Shown: positions 12,426 to 21,888, counted from the first letter of the stretch. The stretch is DNA of 64,000 nt from Pyrinomonadaceae bacterium (GCA_021228405.1 JAJQRF010000010.1:111010-175009), one strand, 5' to 3'. The notes: generated by a model not told the origin, from the letters alone. Made by a program: numbers and translations.

Positions 12426-15418
12426 TGCTCTACGACCAATATTTTATTGATGATCTGAAAAATCGCGCCGATCTGGTGCGGATTGTAGAAATGCACGTTC
12501 CGCTTAAAAAAAAAGGCGCGAATTGGTGGGGCAATTGTCCGTTTCACGGTGAGAAAACGGCTTCGTTTTCGGTCAATCCCGCGAAGGGTTTTTTCAAATG
12601 TTTCGGCTGTTTGGAAGAAAATGAATTGATTTGGACGGATAAAGGCTTAAAGCCAATCGGAAAAGTTTGCTATTGCGATAAAGTTATTGATCTAAATGGC
12701 AACTTAAGGTCAATAATTAATCTTATTCATAAAACTTCCGACGTTTTGCTTGGAGTTTCCACGGCTTTATTTCGTTATGACAAACTCTGGCTGACTCCCG
12801 ACCATACGTGTTTGTTCGTTCGTCAGGAGGAAGCAATCGCCAACCTGCCCTATTTATGTCAAACCAAAGAAAGATTAAAATTTTATTCTGCTCGAAAACG
12901 CGCTAAACGCTCGATTATTTATAAAGACAAATTGAAGCTCACCGAAGGAAGAGCCGATGAAATGAAAATCGGAGATTATCTGGCTTTTCCTGTTATTCCC
13001 GAAATTTCACGTAAAAATAATCCTTTGAAAGCCAAAGGAATCATCAACCCTAAAAAAAATCGTGTCAACGGCTATCGAATCGAAGAACTCCCGGTTAATG
13101 AGAAGACAGCCCGACTTTACGGGTTATGGTTGGCTGAAGGCTCGGTCGGACGCGGATTTGTGCGCTGGACTTTGGGCGCGAATGAACTGCATTATGGCGA
13201 TGAAATTGTTTCAATTCTCAAAAGCGAGTTTAATTTGACGGCATCGGTTTCTCATCACGGCACTCACAAAAATATCTGCGAGGTGAATTGCAGTAAAACG
13301 GATTTAGCCAACCAACTCATTCACTTTTTCGGTAAGGGCGCGTCAAATAAAAAAATCCCTGCCGAATGTCTTTATTGGACGACTGAGGTTCAAAAGGCTT
13401 TATTAAAAGGTTATCGTGACGGCGATGCGAACAAAACCGGCATTTCGCGCTCGACATCGCGTGAACTCTCTTATGGACTTTTTGCTCTGGCAATTCAAAC
13501 AAAGGAATTTATATCTCTTTTACGAAACGACGAGTATATTGATAAAAACGGGCAAATTCACCGACAATTTTGGACACAATACCCGCGAATGCGCGAAAGC
13601 TTGCGCGGCTTTTATGAAAAAATTAACGATACTGAATATTACCTAACACAAATCAGCGATATTCAAGAGAAAAAAGAAACTGCCAGGGTTGTCGATATTA
13701 CGGTCGAAGAAACGAGTTCCTTCACAACTAAATTGGCGACCGTTCATAATTGCGGAAAAGGCGGAAATGTTTATTCGTTTTTGATGGAACTCGAAGGTTT
13801 GAATTTTCCCGAAGCGATCAAACGTGCGGCGGAAATTTCGGGTGTTCCGCTGCCCGAACCGATCGACGATAAAAATTACGAACGCAATAAAAAACGCAAG
13901 CAGGAACAAAAAGCCGTTGCCGATCAGGTCATCGAACTCAATAAATACGCGCTCGATTTCTGGGAACATCATCTGACGGAAAACAATCCGCATTCAAAAG
14001 CGGCGCGTGAATATCTGGAAAGACGCGAGATTTCGGCGGAAACTATCAAAAAATTCCGCATCGGCTATGCGCCCGACAGTTGGGACGCGCTGATGTCGCT
14101 TTTGAAGGAAAAAGGCGCGGACGAAAAACTGATCGAAATGTCGGGGTTGGTTTCGGTCAATGAAGAAAAGAAACGCGTTTACGACCGTTTTCGCGGGCGC
14201 GTGATGTTTCCCGTGCTGAACGTTGACGGAAATCCGATCGCGTTCGGTGCGCGGATACTCGACCAGGGCGAACCGAAATACCTCAATTCACCCGAAACTC
14301 CGGCTTATATCAAAGGCGATCATCTTTACGGGCTTTTTCAATCGAAGGAAAATATCCGCAAGCAAAAATATGCGATTCTGGTCGAAGGTTATCTCGATCT
14401 GATCGCACTTTACCAATTCGGCATCACGAATTGCGTCGCAAGTTTGGGAACGGCTTTCACCGAACAGCAATCGAGATTGCTCGGCAGATTTGCGAAGAAG
14501 GTCGTTGTCAATTATGATGGAGACAAGGCAGGTGTTAAAGCGGCACGAAGGGCGATCGAAACTCTGTTAGCGGATGATTTTGAAATCAAAATTTTAGTTT
14601 TGCCGAACGGTCAGGACCCCGACGATTTCATACGCGCAAACGGGTTTGACGCTTACAAAAAACAACACAAAGACAACGCAACCACCTATCTCCAATTCGT
14701 TTTAGAAACTGCTGTTTCGACGCGCAATCTTTCCGTTCCGAAGCAAAAAGCCGAGGCTATCGAAGAAGTTTTGCCGATCATTTCGACTGTTTCAAATCCG
14801 ATTCAAAAACGCGACTCGTTCGACCAGGCGATGACTTTTCTGCGGGTTGACGATGCGATTTTGAAGCGCGATCTGTGGCAATCGGTCAAGATCGGTTCAA
14901 AGATCGAAACTCAAACCGTCAAACAGCAAGTTGCCCGTGCCACGCAAGCCAAAATGACTGTCGCCGAACAGCGTTTGCTTGAACTGCTTATCTACGACAA
15001 CGAATTGCGGGAAATAATTTTGCCCCAACTTGAGGAAACCGATTACGAGAGGCTGGCGACGGCATCGGTTTTTCGTGCTTTATTTGAAATTAAAACTAAA
15101 GGTTTGGAAATTTCGCTCGATAATTTATTGGAATCTGTCGGCGAAGACGAAATGGCGCAGGATTTTATTCCGGTGCTTTTGATGAGCGAATCGTTGCGCG
15201 ACGGCGGCGAAGCGATCGACGAGGTTTTACACGATGCCGAAAATTGCGTGGCAACGCTTCGCACGATGGCGATCTCGAATCGCATTTTGGAGATAAGTCA
15301 GGAATTAATTCACGCCGAACAAACGGGAAACACCGAACTTTTGAATCAGCTCGTGATGGAACAGATCGAGCTGGCGCGAATGAAACGTGAATTACAGGGA
15401 AGAATTACGGTCAATTAG
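12425..15418 (+). CDS. dnaG: DNA primase DnaG carrying an intein
   Basis: 997-residue precursor; removing the 381-residue intein leaves a 616-residue primase, the normal size. The N-terminal zinc-binding domain has CPFH (Cys38, His41), Cys59 in KCFG, and the fourth ligand Cys443 in CGKGGNVYSF, directly after the intein. The TOPRIM core shows LVEGYLDLIALYQFG, VVNYDGDKAGVKAAR and NGQDPDDFIRANG. The C-terminal helicase-binding region follows. It synthesises RNA primers at replication forks. It precedes rpoD, the classical macromolecular synthesis order without rpsU, and is probably translationally coupled to the PIN toxin before it. Two truncated copies of its 5' end lie upstream. Confidence 0.96.
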   Translation: MLYDQYFIDDLKNRADLVRIVEMHVPLKKKGANWWGNCPFHGEKTASFSVNPAKGFFKCFGCLEENELIWTDKGLKPIGKVCYCDKVIDLNGNLRSIINLIHKTSDVLLGVSTALFRYDKLWLTPDHTCLFVRQEEAIANLPYLCQTKERLKFYSARKRAKRSIIYKDKLKLTEGRADEMKIGDYLAFPVIPEISRKNNPLKAKGIINPKKNRVNGYRIEELPVNEKTARLYGLWLAEGSVGRGFVRWTLGANELHYGDEIVSILKSEFNLTASVSHHGTHKNICEVNCSKTDLANQLIHFFGKGASNKKIPAECLYWTTEVQKALLKGYRDGDANKTGISRSTSRELSYGLFALAIQTKEFISLLRNDEYIDKNGQIHRQFWTQYPRMRESLRGFYEKINDTEYYLTQISDIQEKKETARVVDITVEETSSFTTKLATVHNCGKGGNVYSFLMELEGLNFPEAIKRAAEISGVPLPEPIDDKNYERNKKRKQEQKAVADQVIELNKYALDFWEHHLTENNPHSKAAREYLERREISAETIKKFRIGYAPDSWDALMSLLKEKGADEKLIEMSGLVSVNEEKKRVYDRFRGRVMFPVLNVDGNPIAFGARILDQGEPKYLNSPETPAYIKGDHLYGLFQSKENIRKQKYAILVEGYLDLIALYQFGITNCVASLGTAFTEQQSRLLGRFAKKVVVNYDGDKAGVKAARRAIETLLADDFEIKILVLPNGQDPDDFIRANGFDAYKKQHKDNATTYLQFVLETAVSTRNLSVPKQKAEAIEEVLPIISTVSNPIQKRDSFDQAMTFLRVDDAILKRDLWQSVKIGSKIETQTVKQQVARATQAKMTVAEQRLLELLIYDNELREIILPQLEETDYERLATASVFRALFEIKTKGLEISLDNLLESVGEDEMAQDFIPVLLMSESLRDGGEAIDEVLHDAENCVATLRTMAISNRILEISQELIHAEQTGNTELLNQLVMEQIELARMKRELQGRITVN
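12608..13750 (+). mobile_element. LAGLIDADG intein in the DnaG zinc-binding domain
   Basis: 381 residues (62-442 of the precursor). It begins with Cys and a block A pattern (CLEENELIWTDKGLKPIG), has a block B TPDH motif (LTPDHTCLFV), two LAGLIDADG endonuclease helices (LYGLWLAEGSV and LLKGYRDGDAN, each keeping an acidic residue), and ends with block F/G (VVDITVEETSSF, then VHN) followed by the extein Cys. All splicing residues expected for a Cys1/Asn-end/Cys+1 intein are present, and the homing nuclease looks intact. The insertion point is between Gly61 and the fourth zinc-ligand Cys. Confidence 0.95.
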
Positions 15419-15512
15419 TATTTTCCGCGTGAAACTTTTCCGCGATTTAGGACGTTTAGACTATTTCTCATTCGAGATTAAACGGTTATTTGCAGGTTTT
15501 TATTAATTACGA

Positions 15513-15543
15513 TTGGTATTTATTTAACAAACAACGCTATAAT
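15513..15543 (+). promoter_or_regulatory. possible sigma-70 promoter for rpoD
   Basis: A perfect TATAAT lies at 15538-15543, about 34 bases before the rpoD start, in an AT-rich stretch. The best upstream partner is TTGGTA at 15513-15518 with a long 19-base spacer, so the -35 assignment is weak. Confidence 0.4.
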
Positions 15544-15576
15544 CAAAGGTTTAATCTAAATCTATTTTAGAACAAT

Positions 15577-17298
15577 ATGGCTGATTACGACGAAAAGGAA
15601 GATTTAATGGATCGCTTGCTTGCAATGGGCAAGCGGAAAAAATTCTTGAGTTTTGACGAACTCAACCGGGAAATTCCCGAAAATATGATGTCGCCCGACG
15701 AGCTTGAAGACGTTCTCGAACGTCTTGAAGGCGCGAACATCTCGGTTGCGGAATCCGATTCGCAACTCTTGGAACAAGCCGCAAATTTGGCTTTGGACGA
15801 TGACGATTCGATCGACGACGACGATCTGGATTTGGATTTATCAGCCGGCGCGCTCGATAAATCGAACGATCCGGTGCGTCTTTATCTGCGTGAAATGGGA
15901 ATCGTTCCGCTTTTGACGCGTGAGGGCGAAGTTACCATCGCACAGCGCATCGAACGCGGGCAGATTAAAACCCGCAAAGCGATCTCGCGTTCGCCGATCG
16001 CCGTCGAACGGCTTATCAAACTCGGCGACGAACTCTTAAAAGGCAAAGCGAGCATCCGCGATACGGTCACGTTTTCCGAGCAAGCCGATATTTCTCTGGA
16101 AGAAGACAAAGCCGAGGAATATCTGCGCTGGACGATGGAAGGAATCGAAAACATTCGCATAAATTACCAGAATGCTTTGAAGGTTCTGGACGAATACCTT
16201 GACGAACTGAAGAAATCAAAGGGCAAAAAGACGAAAAAACTGATGTCCTTGCGCCGTCAGACCGCGCGTTTACGGCTGGAAATCGCGCAGGAAGTCAAAA
16301 ATCTGAATCTGACCGAATATGCGATGCAGGTTTTGATCGCTTCGATCCGCAAAGTTGTCGAAGAGATCAAAAAAGCCGAACGTTCGATCAGTAAAGCCGA
16401 GGAAAGACTCGAACGCAAACCGACACCCGACGAAAAGAAAGAACTTACTCAACGGATTGCCGATGCGCGTGAAGTCATCGCCAAGGTCGAGGAAAAATAC
16501 AATCTGCCGCCGGTCGAAATCAAGCGCGCAATGCAAACCATTGATGTCGGCGAACGTCAGACGAACCAGGCAAAACGCGAGCTTGTCGAAGCCAACTTGC
16601 GTCTGGTCGTTTCGATCGCGAAAAAATATACGAATCGCGGTTTGCAGTTTCTCGATCTGATTCAGGAAGGCAACATCGGTTTGATGAAAGCGGTCGATAA
16701 ATTTGAATGGCGGCGCGGTTATAAGTTTTCGACTTATGCGACGTGGTGGATTCGTCAGGCGATCACACGTGCGATTGCTGATCAGGCGCGCACGATCCGC
16801 ATTCCGGTTCATATGATCGAAACGATCAACAAGCTGATTCGCACTTCGCGTCTGCTCGTTCAGGAACTCGGACGCGAACCGTCGAGCGAGGAAATTGCAA
16901 AACGGATGGACATTCCGGTTTCAAAAGTGCGAAAGGTTTTGAAGATCGCGCAGGAGCCGATCTCGCTCGAAACGCCGATCGGTGAAGAAGAAGATTCGCA
17001 TCTCGGAGATTTTATCGAAGATCGTTCGATCCTGAATCCGGCTGAATCGGTTACTTTCTCGAATCTGCGTGAAATCACCGACGAAGTTCTCGCGACGCTC
17101 ACGCCGCGCGAGGAAAAAGTCATCAAAATGCGTTTCGGACTTGGAAACACGGGTTCGGAACACACGCTCGAAGAAGTCGGACAGCATTTCGCCGTGACCC
17201 GCGAACGCATCCGTCAGATCGAAGCAAAAGCTTTGCGAAAACTCCGTCACCCGTCGCGTTCGCGCCGTTTGAAAGCGTTTCTCGAAGGCAAAGCGTAA
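15577..17298 (+). CDS. rpoD: RNA polymerase primary sigma factor RpoD
   Basis: 573 residues. An acidic N-terminal region 1.1 (ending [15 protein letters not shown]) is followed by region 1.2 ([11 protein letters not shown]), a non-conserved coiled segment of about 200 residues, region 2 ([20 protein letters not shown], then [16 protein letters not shown]), region 3 and region 4 ([20 protein letters not shown]). The order and length fit the housekeeping sigma factor of a non-enteric bacterium. It sits 158 bases after dnaG with its own likely promoter, and a terminator follows at 17332. Confidence 0.96.
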   Translation: MADYDEKEDLMDRLLAMGKRKKFLSFDELNREIPENMMSPDELEDVLERLEGANISVAESDSQLLEQAANLALDDDDSIDDDDLDLDLSAGALDKSNDPVRLYLREMGIVPLLTREGEVTIAQRIERGQIKTRKAISRSPIAVERLIKLGDELLKGKASIRDTVTFSEQADISLEEDKAEEYLRWTMEGIENIRINYQNALKVLDEYLDELKKSKGKKTKKLMSLRRQTARLRLEIAQEVKNLNLTEYAMQVLIASIRKVVEEIKKAERSISKAEERLERKPTPDEKKELTQRIADAREVIAKVEEKYNLPPVEIKRAMQTIDVGERQTNQAKRELVEANLRLVVSIAKKYTNRGLQFLDLIQEGNIGLMKAVDKFEWRRGYKFSTYATWWIRQAITRAIADQARTIRIPVHMIETINKLIRTSRLLVQELGREPSSEEIAKRMDIPVSKVRKVLKIAQEPISLETPIGEEEDSHLGDFIEDRSILNPAESVTFSNLREITDEVLATLTPREEKVIKMRFGLGNTGSEHTLEEVGQHFAVTRERIRQIEAKALRKLRHPSRSRRLKAFLEGKA

Positions 17299-17331
17299 CA
17301 ATTTGGAAATTCGGATTTCGGATTCTTTAAA

Positions 17332-17366
17332 TGAGTGATGAGATAAATCTTGTCACTCGTTTTTTT
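17332..17366 (+). terminator. terminator after rpoD
   Basis: GAGTGA pairs with TCACTC around a partly paired loop (GAT/ATC inside), followed directly by a run of seven T. It lies 34 bases after the rpoD stop. Confidence 0.75.
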
Positions 17367-17463
17367 GCATAAAAACTGGCAGAAACGTGACCGCAAGGAA
17401 GAGTGTCACACGATTTCAGATTTGTATTTCAGCCTGTTTTGCAAAAAAGTTAGAATATATTTT

Positions 17464-17853
17464 ATGAATATTTCGGAACAGATTTTTTCGCTTATAATTC
17501 TTTCGATGATCGTCGCCTGTATCGCGTGGACGGTGACGCAGGAAGAGATTTTTCGTGAATGGCGCGAGGTTTGTTCGGATAAAAGCAAGACCTGCGGCAG
17601 TATTTTACAGCGCAAATTCTTTTATGTTTTCACCTGCGAATATTGTTTCAGCCATTGGGTAACTTTAATTATTTTGGTATTTACAGGTTTTCGTCTACTG
17701 CTTACCGATTGGCGCGGCTATGTTTTAGCTTTCTTTTTACTGCCGTGGCTGGCAAATCAATGGATGAGCATTTACAGGCGTTTGCGCGTCGGCATCAAGC
17801 ACGAAAACGCACTCGCCGAAGAAGTCAAAGAACGCCTTGACAGTGAAGATTGA
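17464..17853 (+). CDS. small membrane protein with a CxxC motif
   Basis: 130 residues from MNISEQIF. The frame is open from 17350, but the upstream part lies over the rpoD terminator, so the later start is preferred. It has one hydrophobic helix at the N-terminus (IFSLIILSMIVACIAW), a motif FTCEYCFSHWVTL leading into a second helix, and a third helix (YVLAFFLLPWLANQW). The tail is charged. The CxxCxxHW arrangement recalls DUF1360-type membrane proteins, but I cannot assign it firmly. It is probably inner-membrane and possibly metal-binding. Confidence 0.65.
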   Translation: MNISEQIFSLIILSMIVACIAWTVTQEEIFREWREVCSDKSKTCGSILQRKFFYVFTCEYCFSHWVTLIILVFTGFRLLLTDWRGYVLAFFLLPWLANQWMSIYRRLRVGIKHENALAEEVKERLDSED

Positions 17854-17893
17854 TTTTGGATTTTAGATTGATCTCAAATCCGGAATCTGAAAT

Positions 17894-19186
17894 TTATAAC
17901 CCGTAAATCTTTAATTTGAACTCATCTCCGGCGGTGTAGATTTCCGAGTTTTTGTTTGAAAAATCTTTTGAAACGCGCATTACCATCGGCAATCCTCCGC
18001 GCGGGACGTTGGTGCCGTATTCGCGGCGGCTGAAGATCGAAGCAATCTGCGGATTTATCCGTTGGGTGATGCCGTAACGAATCGCGCGCGAAGCGGGCGG
18101 AACGAATCCGTTCGTGCGGCGCGGATTGACGAATTCGATGGAGTTATCGTAGATCGAAATCCGCGTCTGGATTTCGCGCAGGGCTAGATCGCGGTGCATC
18201 AAAATATTTGAAACGGCTTCCGTGACGGAATATAAATGATAATTTCCACGCGCTTGAACGGGATTTTCTCCATTTTGCTTGCGCGCTTTCGGCTTGAACT
18301 TGTGCAGATCGCAATAGCGGTTTATAAACTGCATAATTGCTTCGTAAAGCGTGTGCAGATTTCCGTTAAGTTCCTGTTGTTCGACAAGCTGTGCGTTGCC
18401 GTTCGTGCCCGAATAGCGCGCAACCGAAATCTTTGCACGCGGAATTAATTTCGCAACCCGTTCGTCTTTGCCGAATAGCAAAACCGCCGCAACAGTCGGG
18501 AAAAAATCATCGCCCGTGCCGATCGCCAGAAGCAAATCCTTTTTCAGAAAATCCGCCGTTTGATACAAATTTCTGCCGAGAAAGTCGTCCTTGAAGGCAT
18601 CGGCAAAACTCCACAAAAGCGCGTCGTCGAAATCGTTTTCGGTCGCCGTCATGAGCGGAATATTTTCAAAGCCGAGCGGACGGATTTCGTCGAGCCAATC
18701 GGAGATTTCTTCGCGCGTGACTTCCCTTTTTTCTTCGCCGATGCGCAGATAAAACCTGCCTTCGCGGGTTCGATAAGGACGTTTTTTGCCTTCGACATCG
18801 AGCGTCACGAGCCGCCTTCCGCTGTCGAACGCGATGCAGTCGATGATCGGGACGACGGGCGGGACGATGTCTTCGCGGCAGATTCTGACCAGTTCTGCCT
18901 GAACTTCTTCGGGATTGGCAACGCCTTCGATGCGCAGTTGATCGGACACACCGAAAACGATGGTTCCGCCCGCCGTATTTGCAAGCGCGACGATTCCCTG
19001 CGCGATCTTTTCGGAATTGGAAAGTTTGACCTTGAGTTCCAGAAAAGTATCCTCACCGCCGCGAATCAGCCGTAAAAGCTCGGTGCGCGTGGTTTGCGGA
19101 GCGTTTTGGTTTAATAAATATTCCTGAAATGAAAGTTCGTTAGAGGCTTCAAACTTTTGGTTGTGACGAAATTTTCTACGCGGCAT
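17894..19186 (-). CDS. AlbA_2 (Schlafen-type) domain regulator with GHKL-like C-terminus
   Basis: 430 residues. The N-terminal half is an AlbA_2/Schlafen-type domain (FLELKVKLSN, then GIVALANTAGGTIVFGVSD and the RFYLRIGEEKREVTREEI segment). The C-terminal half (EAVSNILMHRDLALREIQTR, then ISIYDNSIEFVNPRRTNGFV) matches the GHKL ATPase-like part often annotated as RecG-like or transcriptional regulator. Proteins of this design are common in accessory regions and have been suggested as DNA- or RNA-binding regulators. It is transcribed alone, convergent with the preceding membrane gene and divergent from folK. Confidence 0.82.
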   Translation of the reverse strand: MPRRKFRHNQKFEASNELSFQEYLLNQNAPQTTRTELLRLIRGGEDTFLELKVKLSNSEKIAQGIVALANTAGGTIVFGVSDQLRIEGVANPEEVQAELVRICREDIVPPVVPIIDCIAFDSGRRLVTLDVEGKKRPYRTREGRFYLRIGEEKREVTREEISDWLDEIRPLGFENIPLMTATENDFDDALLWSFADAFKDDFLGRNLYQTADFLKKDLLLAIGTGDDFFPTVAAVLLFGKDERVAKLIPRAKISVARYSGTNGNAQLVEQQELNGNLHTLYEAIMQFINRYCDLHKFKPKARKQNGENPVQARGNYHLYSVTEAVSNILMHRDLALREIQTRISIYDNSIEFVNPRRTNGFVPPASRAIRYGITQRINPQIASIFSRREYGTNVPRGGLPMVMRVSKDFSNKNSEIYTAGDEFKLKIYGL

Positions 19187-19468
19187 TGCTTGTAAAGCGC
19201 ATAATTTTTGTTAAGGCGGTCGCGCTCGGTTCCGCCCGAAACATTTAATAGCAAAAATGTTTACGGGATAATTAGTGTCAGTTTCTATTGAAACATTCTG
19301 CGCCGAAAAAGTAAAAGAGTAGAAAAATCGGCAATTATTCACACCTTTTTTGGAAATTATCGTTAAAATGACGCGTCACTTTTCGTTTTCTTTTCCATTT
19401 TCGGTTGAATACCTGTAAGATATTCTGGTTTTCTATTAATTCCGGCTTAATTTCTGACAAAAAATATT

Positions 19469-20038
19469 GTGGACAATGAAATCACAATCGCTTATGTCGG
19501 GCTCGGTTCCAATCTCGGCGACCGTGCGGGCAATCTTTTGCTTGCCGTTCGCGGATTGATGGAGGCGAGCTTCGTCGTGCATAAACTTTCGCGGATTTAC
19601 GAAACCGAACCCGTCGGGGTGGAAGGTCACGGCAATTTTCTGAATATGGTTGCCGAAATTCACCTGAGCAACATCACGCCGTCGCAGATGATGGCGCGGA
19701 TGCTGAGGATCGAATATCTGCTCGGACGCAAACATAAATCGCTTTCCAAACCGCGGACGGTCGATCTCGACCTTTTGCTTTTCGGAAATTATCAATGCGA
19801 AACCGAATTTCTGACGCTTCCGCATCCGAAACTCCATCTACGAAGATTCGTCTTAACGCCCTTGAGCGAGATCGCGCCGCACGCCGTGCATCCTGTTTTG
19901 CAAAAGGAAATTCAGGAACTTTTGAAAAATGTCGCCGATAACTCTGCCGTTCACCGCTGGAGTCCGAACCCGCACACCGAAGGCGAACCGCTCGACGCAA
20001 AAGTGTTTCTGAACAGTTTGGTGCAGGAAACAAATTAA
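19469..20038 (+). CDS. folK: 2-amino-4-hydroxy-6-hydroxymethyldihydropteridine diphosphokinase FolK
   Basis: 189 residues. FolK transfers pyrophosphate to the pterin in folate synthesis. Seen here: GLGSNLGDR near the start, YETEPVGVEG, and the signature KPRTVDLDLLLFG. The likely start is the GTG at 19469; no ATG is available before the conserved core. It is followed by panB after a heptamer inverted repeat, so folate and pantothenate genes are neighbours on the same strand. The C-terminal 20-30 residues are less conserved. Confidence 0.92.
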   Translation: MDNEITIAYVGLGSNLGDRAGNLLLAVRGLMEASFVVHKLSRIYETEPVGVEGHGNFLNMVAEIHLSNITPSQMMARMLRIEYLLGRKHKSLSKPRTVDLDLLLFGNYQCETEFLTLPHPKLHLRRFVLTPLSEIAPHAVHPVLQKEIQELLKNVADNSAVHRWSPNPHTEGEPLDAKVFLNSLVQETN

Positions 20039-20040
20039 CA

Positions 20041-20153
20041 GATAGTTGATAGTTGATAGTTGATAGTGGATAATTTGTTTCGATAACAAACGTATAATTA
20101 AAAAATTATTAATCCGAATAGTTATCAACTATCAACTTTCAACTATCAGTTAA
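20041..20153. repeat. heptamer tandem repeats in inverted orientation before panB
   Basis: GATAGTT is repeated at 20041-20069. Its complement (ATCAACT-type heptamers) appears at 20120-20150. The two blocks could form a long stem across about 50 bases. The right arm ends about 10 bases before the panB ATG, where it may influence translation. Confidence 0.85.
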
Positions 20154-20159
20154 AAAACT

Positions 20160-21026
20160 ATGGCATATTTACAGCCGGACAAGCCGGAAAAAGTTTATTT
20201 ACCCGCCATCCGTGCGGCAAAGGAAAAAGGCGAAAAACTCGTCTGTTTGACCGCCTACGATTACCCGACGGCGCGCATCGTCGATGAAGCCGGGGTTGAC
20301 ATCATCCTCGTCGGCGACAGCATCGGAAACGTCATTCACGGTTACGGAAACACGATTCCCGTCACGTTGGAAGAAATCTGCTCCGCCTGTATCGCCGTCA
20401 AACGCGCCACTGAACGCGCGATGGTCGTTGCCGATTTGCCTTACGGCACTTATCACGTCAATGCCGATGAAACCGTCCGCAACGCGTTGAAGTTAATGAA
20501 ACACGGCGGTGCCGAAGCGATCAAGCTCGAAGGCGGCAGAAATCGCGTCGATCTCGTTAAAAGATTGGTCGATGAAGAAATTCCCGTCGTCGCGCACATC
20601 GGTCTGACTCCGCAATCGGTTTATAAAATGGGCGGTTATCGTGTGCAGGGCAGAACCGCCGAACAAGCGAAAAGACTGGTCGAAGACGCAAAAATGCTTG
20701 AAGAAGCGGGCGCGTTCGCCATCGTTCTGGAGCTCGTTCCGCGCGAAGTTGCCGAGATAATTACGAAAGAGATCGAAATTTCGACCATCGGAATCGGAGC
20801 CGGCGCGGAATGCGACATACAGGTTTTGGTTCTGCACGATCTGGTCGGGATGACCTTCGGTCGCCAACCTCGTTTCGTGCGAAAATATGCCGACGTGACG
20901 AAAGTAATGACCGAAGCGATCCAAAATTGGGCAAGCGATGTTAAAAACGGTGCATATCCGAATGAAAAAGAGTCTTACGGACTGACCGAAGAAACAAAAG
21001 CCGAATTGGACAAGATTCGCGGTTAA
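20160..21026 (+). CDS. panB: 3-methyl-2-oxobutanoate hydroxymethyltransferase PanB
   Basis: 288 residues. PanB makes ketopantoate from ketoisovalerate and methylenetetrahydrofolate, the first step of pantothenate synthesis. Typical segments are visible: CLTAYDYPTARIVDEAGVD, ILVGDSIGNVIHGYGNT, VVADLPYGTYH, IKLEGG, and IGLTPQSVYKMGGYRVQGR. Length is normal, and panC follows after seven bases. Dependence on a folate cofactor makes its position after folK sensible. Confidence 0.95.
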   Translation: MAYLQPDKPEKVYLPAIRAAKEKGEKLVCLTAYDYPTARIVDEAGVDIILVGDSIGNVIHGYGNTIPVTLEEICSACIAVKRATERAMVVADLPYGTYHVNADETVRNALKLMKHGGAEAIKLEGGRNRVDLVKRLVDEEIPVVAHIGLTPQSVYKMGGYRVQGRTAEQAKRLVEDAKMLEEAGAFAIVLELVPREVAEIITKEIEISTIGIGAGAECDIQVLVLHDLVGMTFGRQPRFVRKYADVTKVMTEAIQNWASDVKNGAYPNEKESYGLTEETKAELDKIRG

Positions 21027-21033
21027 ATTTTCT

Positions 21034-21888
21034 ATGGAAATCATTAATCGAAAACAAAGAATCGCGTCTTTGACCCGCAAATTGCGGCGCGAAAATAAAA
21101 CCATCGGGTTTGTGCCGACGATGGGCGCGCTTCACGAAGGTCATCTTTCGCTCGTCAAGGAAGCGCGTCAAATGTGCGACGTTGTGATCGTTTCAATCTT
21201 TGTTAATCCAACGCAGTTCAACGATAAAACCGACCTCGATAAATATCCGCGCGATCTGGCGGGCGATGCCGCGCTTTTAGCCGAATTTCAGGTCGATTAC
21301 GTTTTTGCGCCTGACGAACGCGAGATTTACGGCGAAAATTTTTCGACCTTTGTTTATGTCGAAAATCTGACCGAAACGCTTGAAGGCGCGTCGCGTCCGG
21401 GGCATTTTCGCGGCGTGGCGACGGTCGTGACGATTCTTTTCAACACGATTCGTCCAGATTTTGCCTTTTTCGGACAGAAGGATGCACAGCAGGTTGCCGT
21501 CATCAAACGGCTCACGAAAGATTTGGGATTCGACACGGAAATCGTCGTGCACCCGATCGTCCGCGAGGAATCGGGTTTGGCGATGTCGTCACGCAACGCC
21601 CGTTTGAGTGAAGAAGAACGCGCCAAAGCGTCGATCATTTACAAGGCTTTGCGCGAAACGAAAATCGCTTTTCGCAACGGTGAACGAAATGCTTCAAAAC
21701 TGGCTGAAATCGTGCGTCAAATGGTTGAAAGCGAACCGCTTGCAATGCTCGATTACGTTGCCGTCGTCGATAACGAAACGCTCGAAAACGTCGAGAAAAT
21801 TGATGATACCGAGGTTTTGGTGGCAGTTGCGGTCAATTTCGGGAAAATACGTTTGATCGACAATATCATCCTCAACAAAAAGCAGTAA
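21034..21888 (+). CDS. panC: pantothenate synthetase PanC
   Basis: 284 residues. PanC joins pantoate and beta-alanine with ATP. Signature segments: FVPTMGALHEGHLSLVKEA (HIGH-type nucleotide-binding site), FVNPTQFN, FFGQKDAQQVAVIKRL, and GLAMSSRNARLS. It is the last gene of the folK-panB-panC group; a small hairpin with a short T tract follows at 21917. Confidence 0.95.
   Translation: MEIINRKQRIASLTRKLRRENKTIGFVPTMGALHEGHLSLVKEARQMCDVVIVSIFVNPTQFNDKTDLDKYPRDLAGDAALLAEFQVDYVFAPDEREIYGENFSTFVYVENLTETLEGASRPGHFRGVATVVTILFNTIRPDFAFFGQKDAQQVAVIKRLTKDLGFDTEIVVHPIVREESGLAMSSRNARLSEEERAKASIIYKALRETKIAFRNGERNASKLAEIVRQMVESEPLAMLDYVAVVDNETLENVEKIDDTEVLVAVAVNFGKIRLIDNIILNKKQ

Noticed and set aside
18236..19075. 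Plus-strand open frames opposite the AlbA_2 gene
   Set aside because: They are mirror frames of a well-supported coding region and have no family similarity or ribosome-binding sites.
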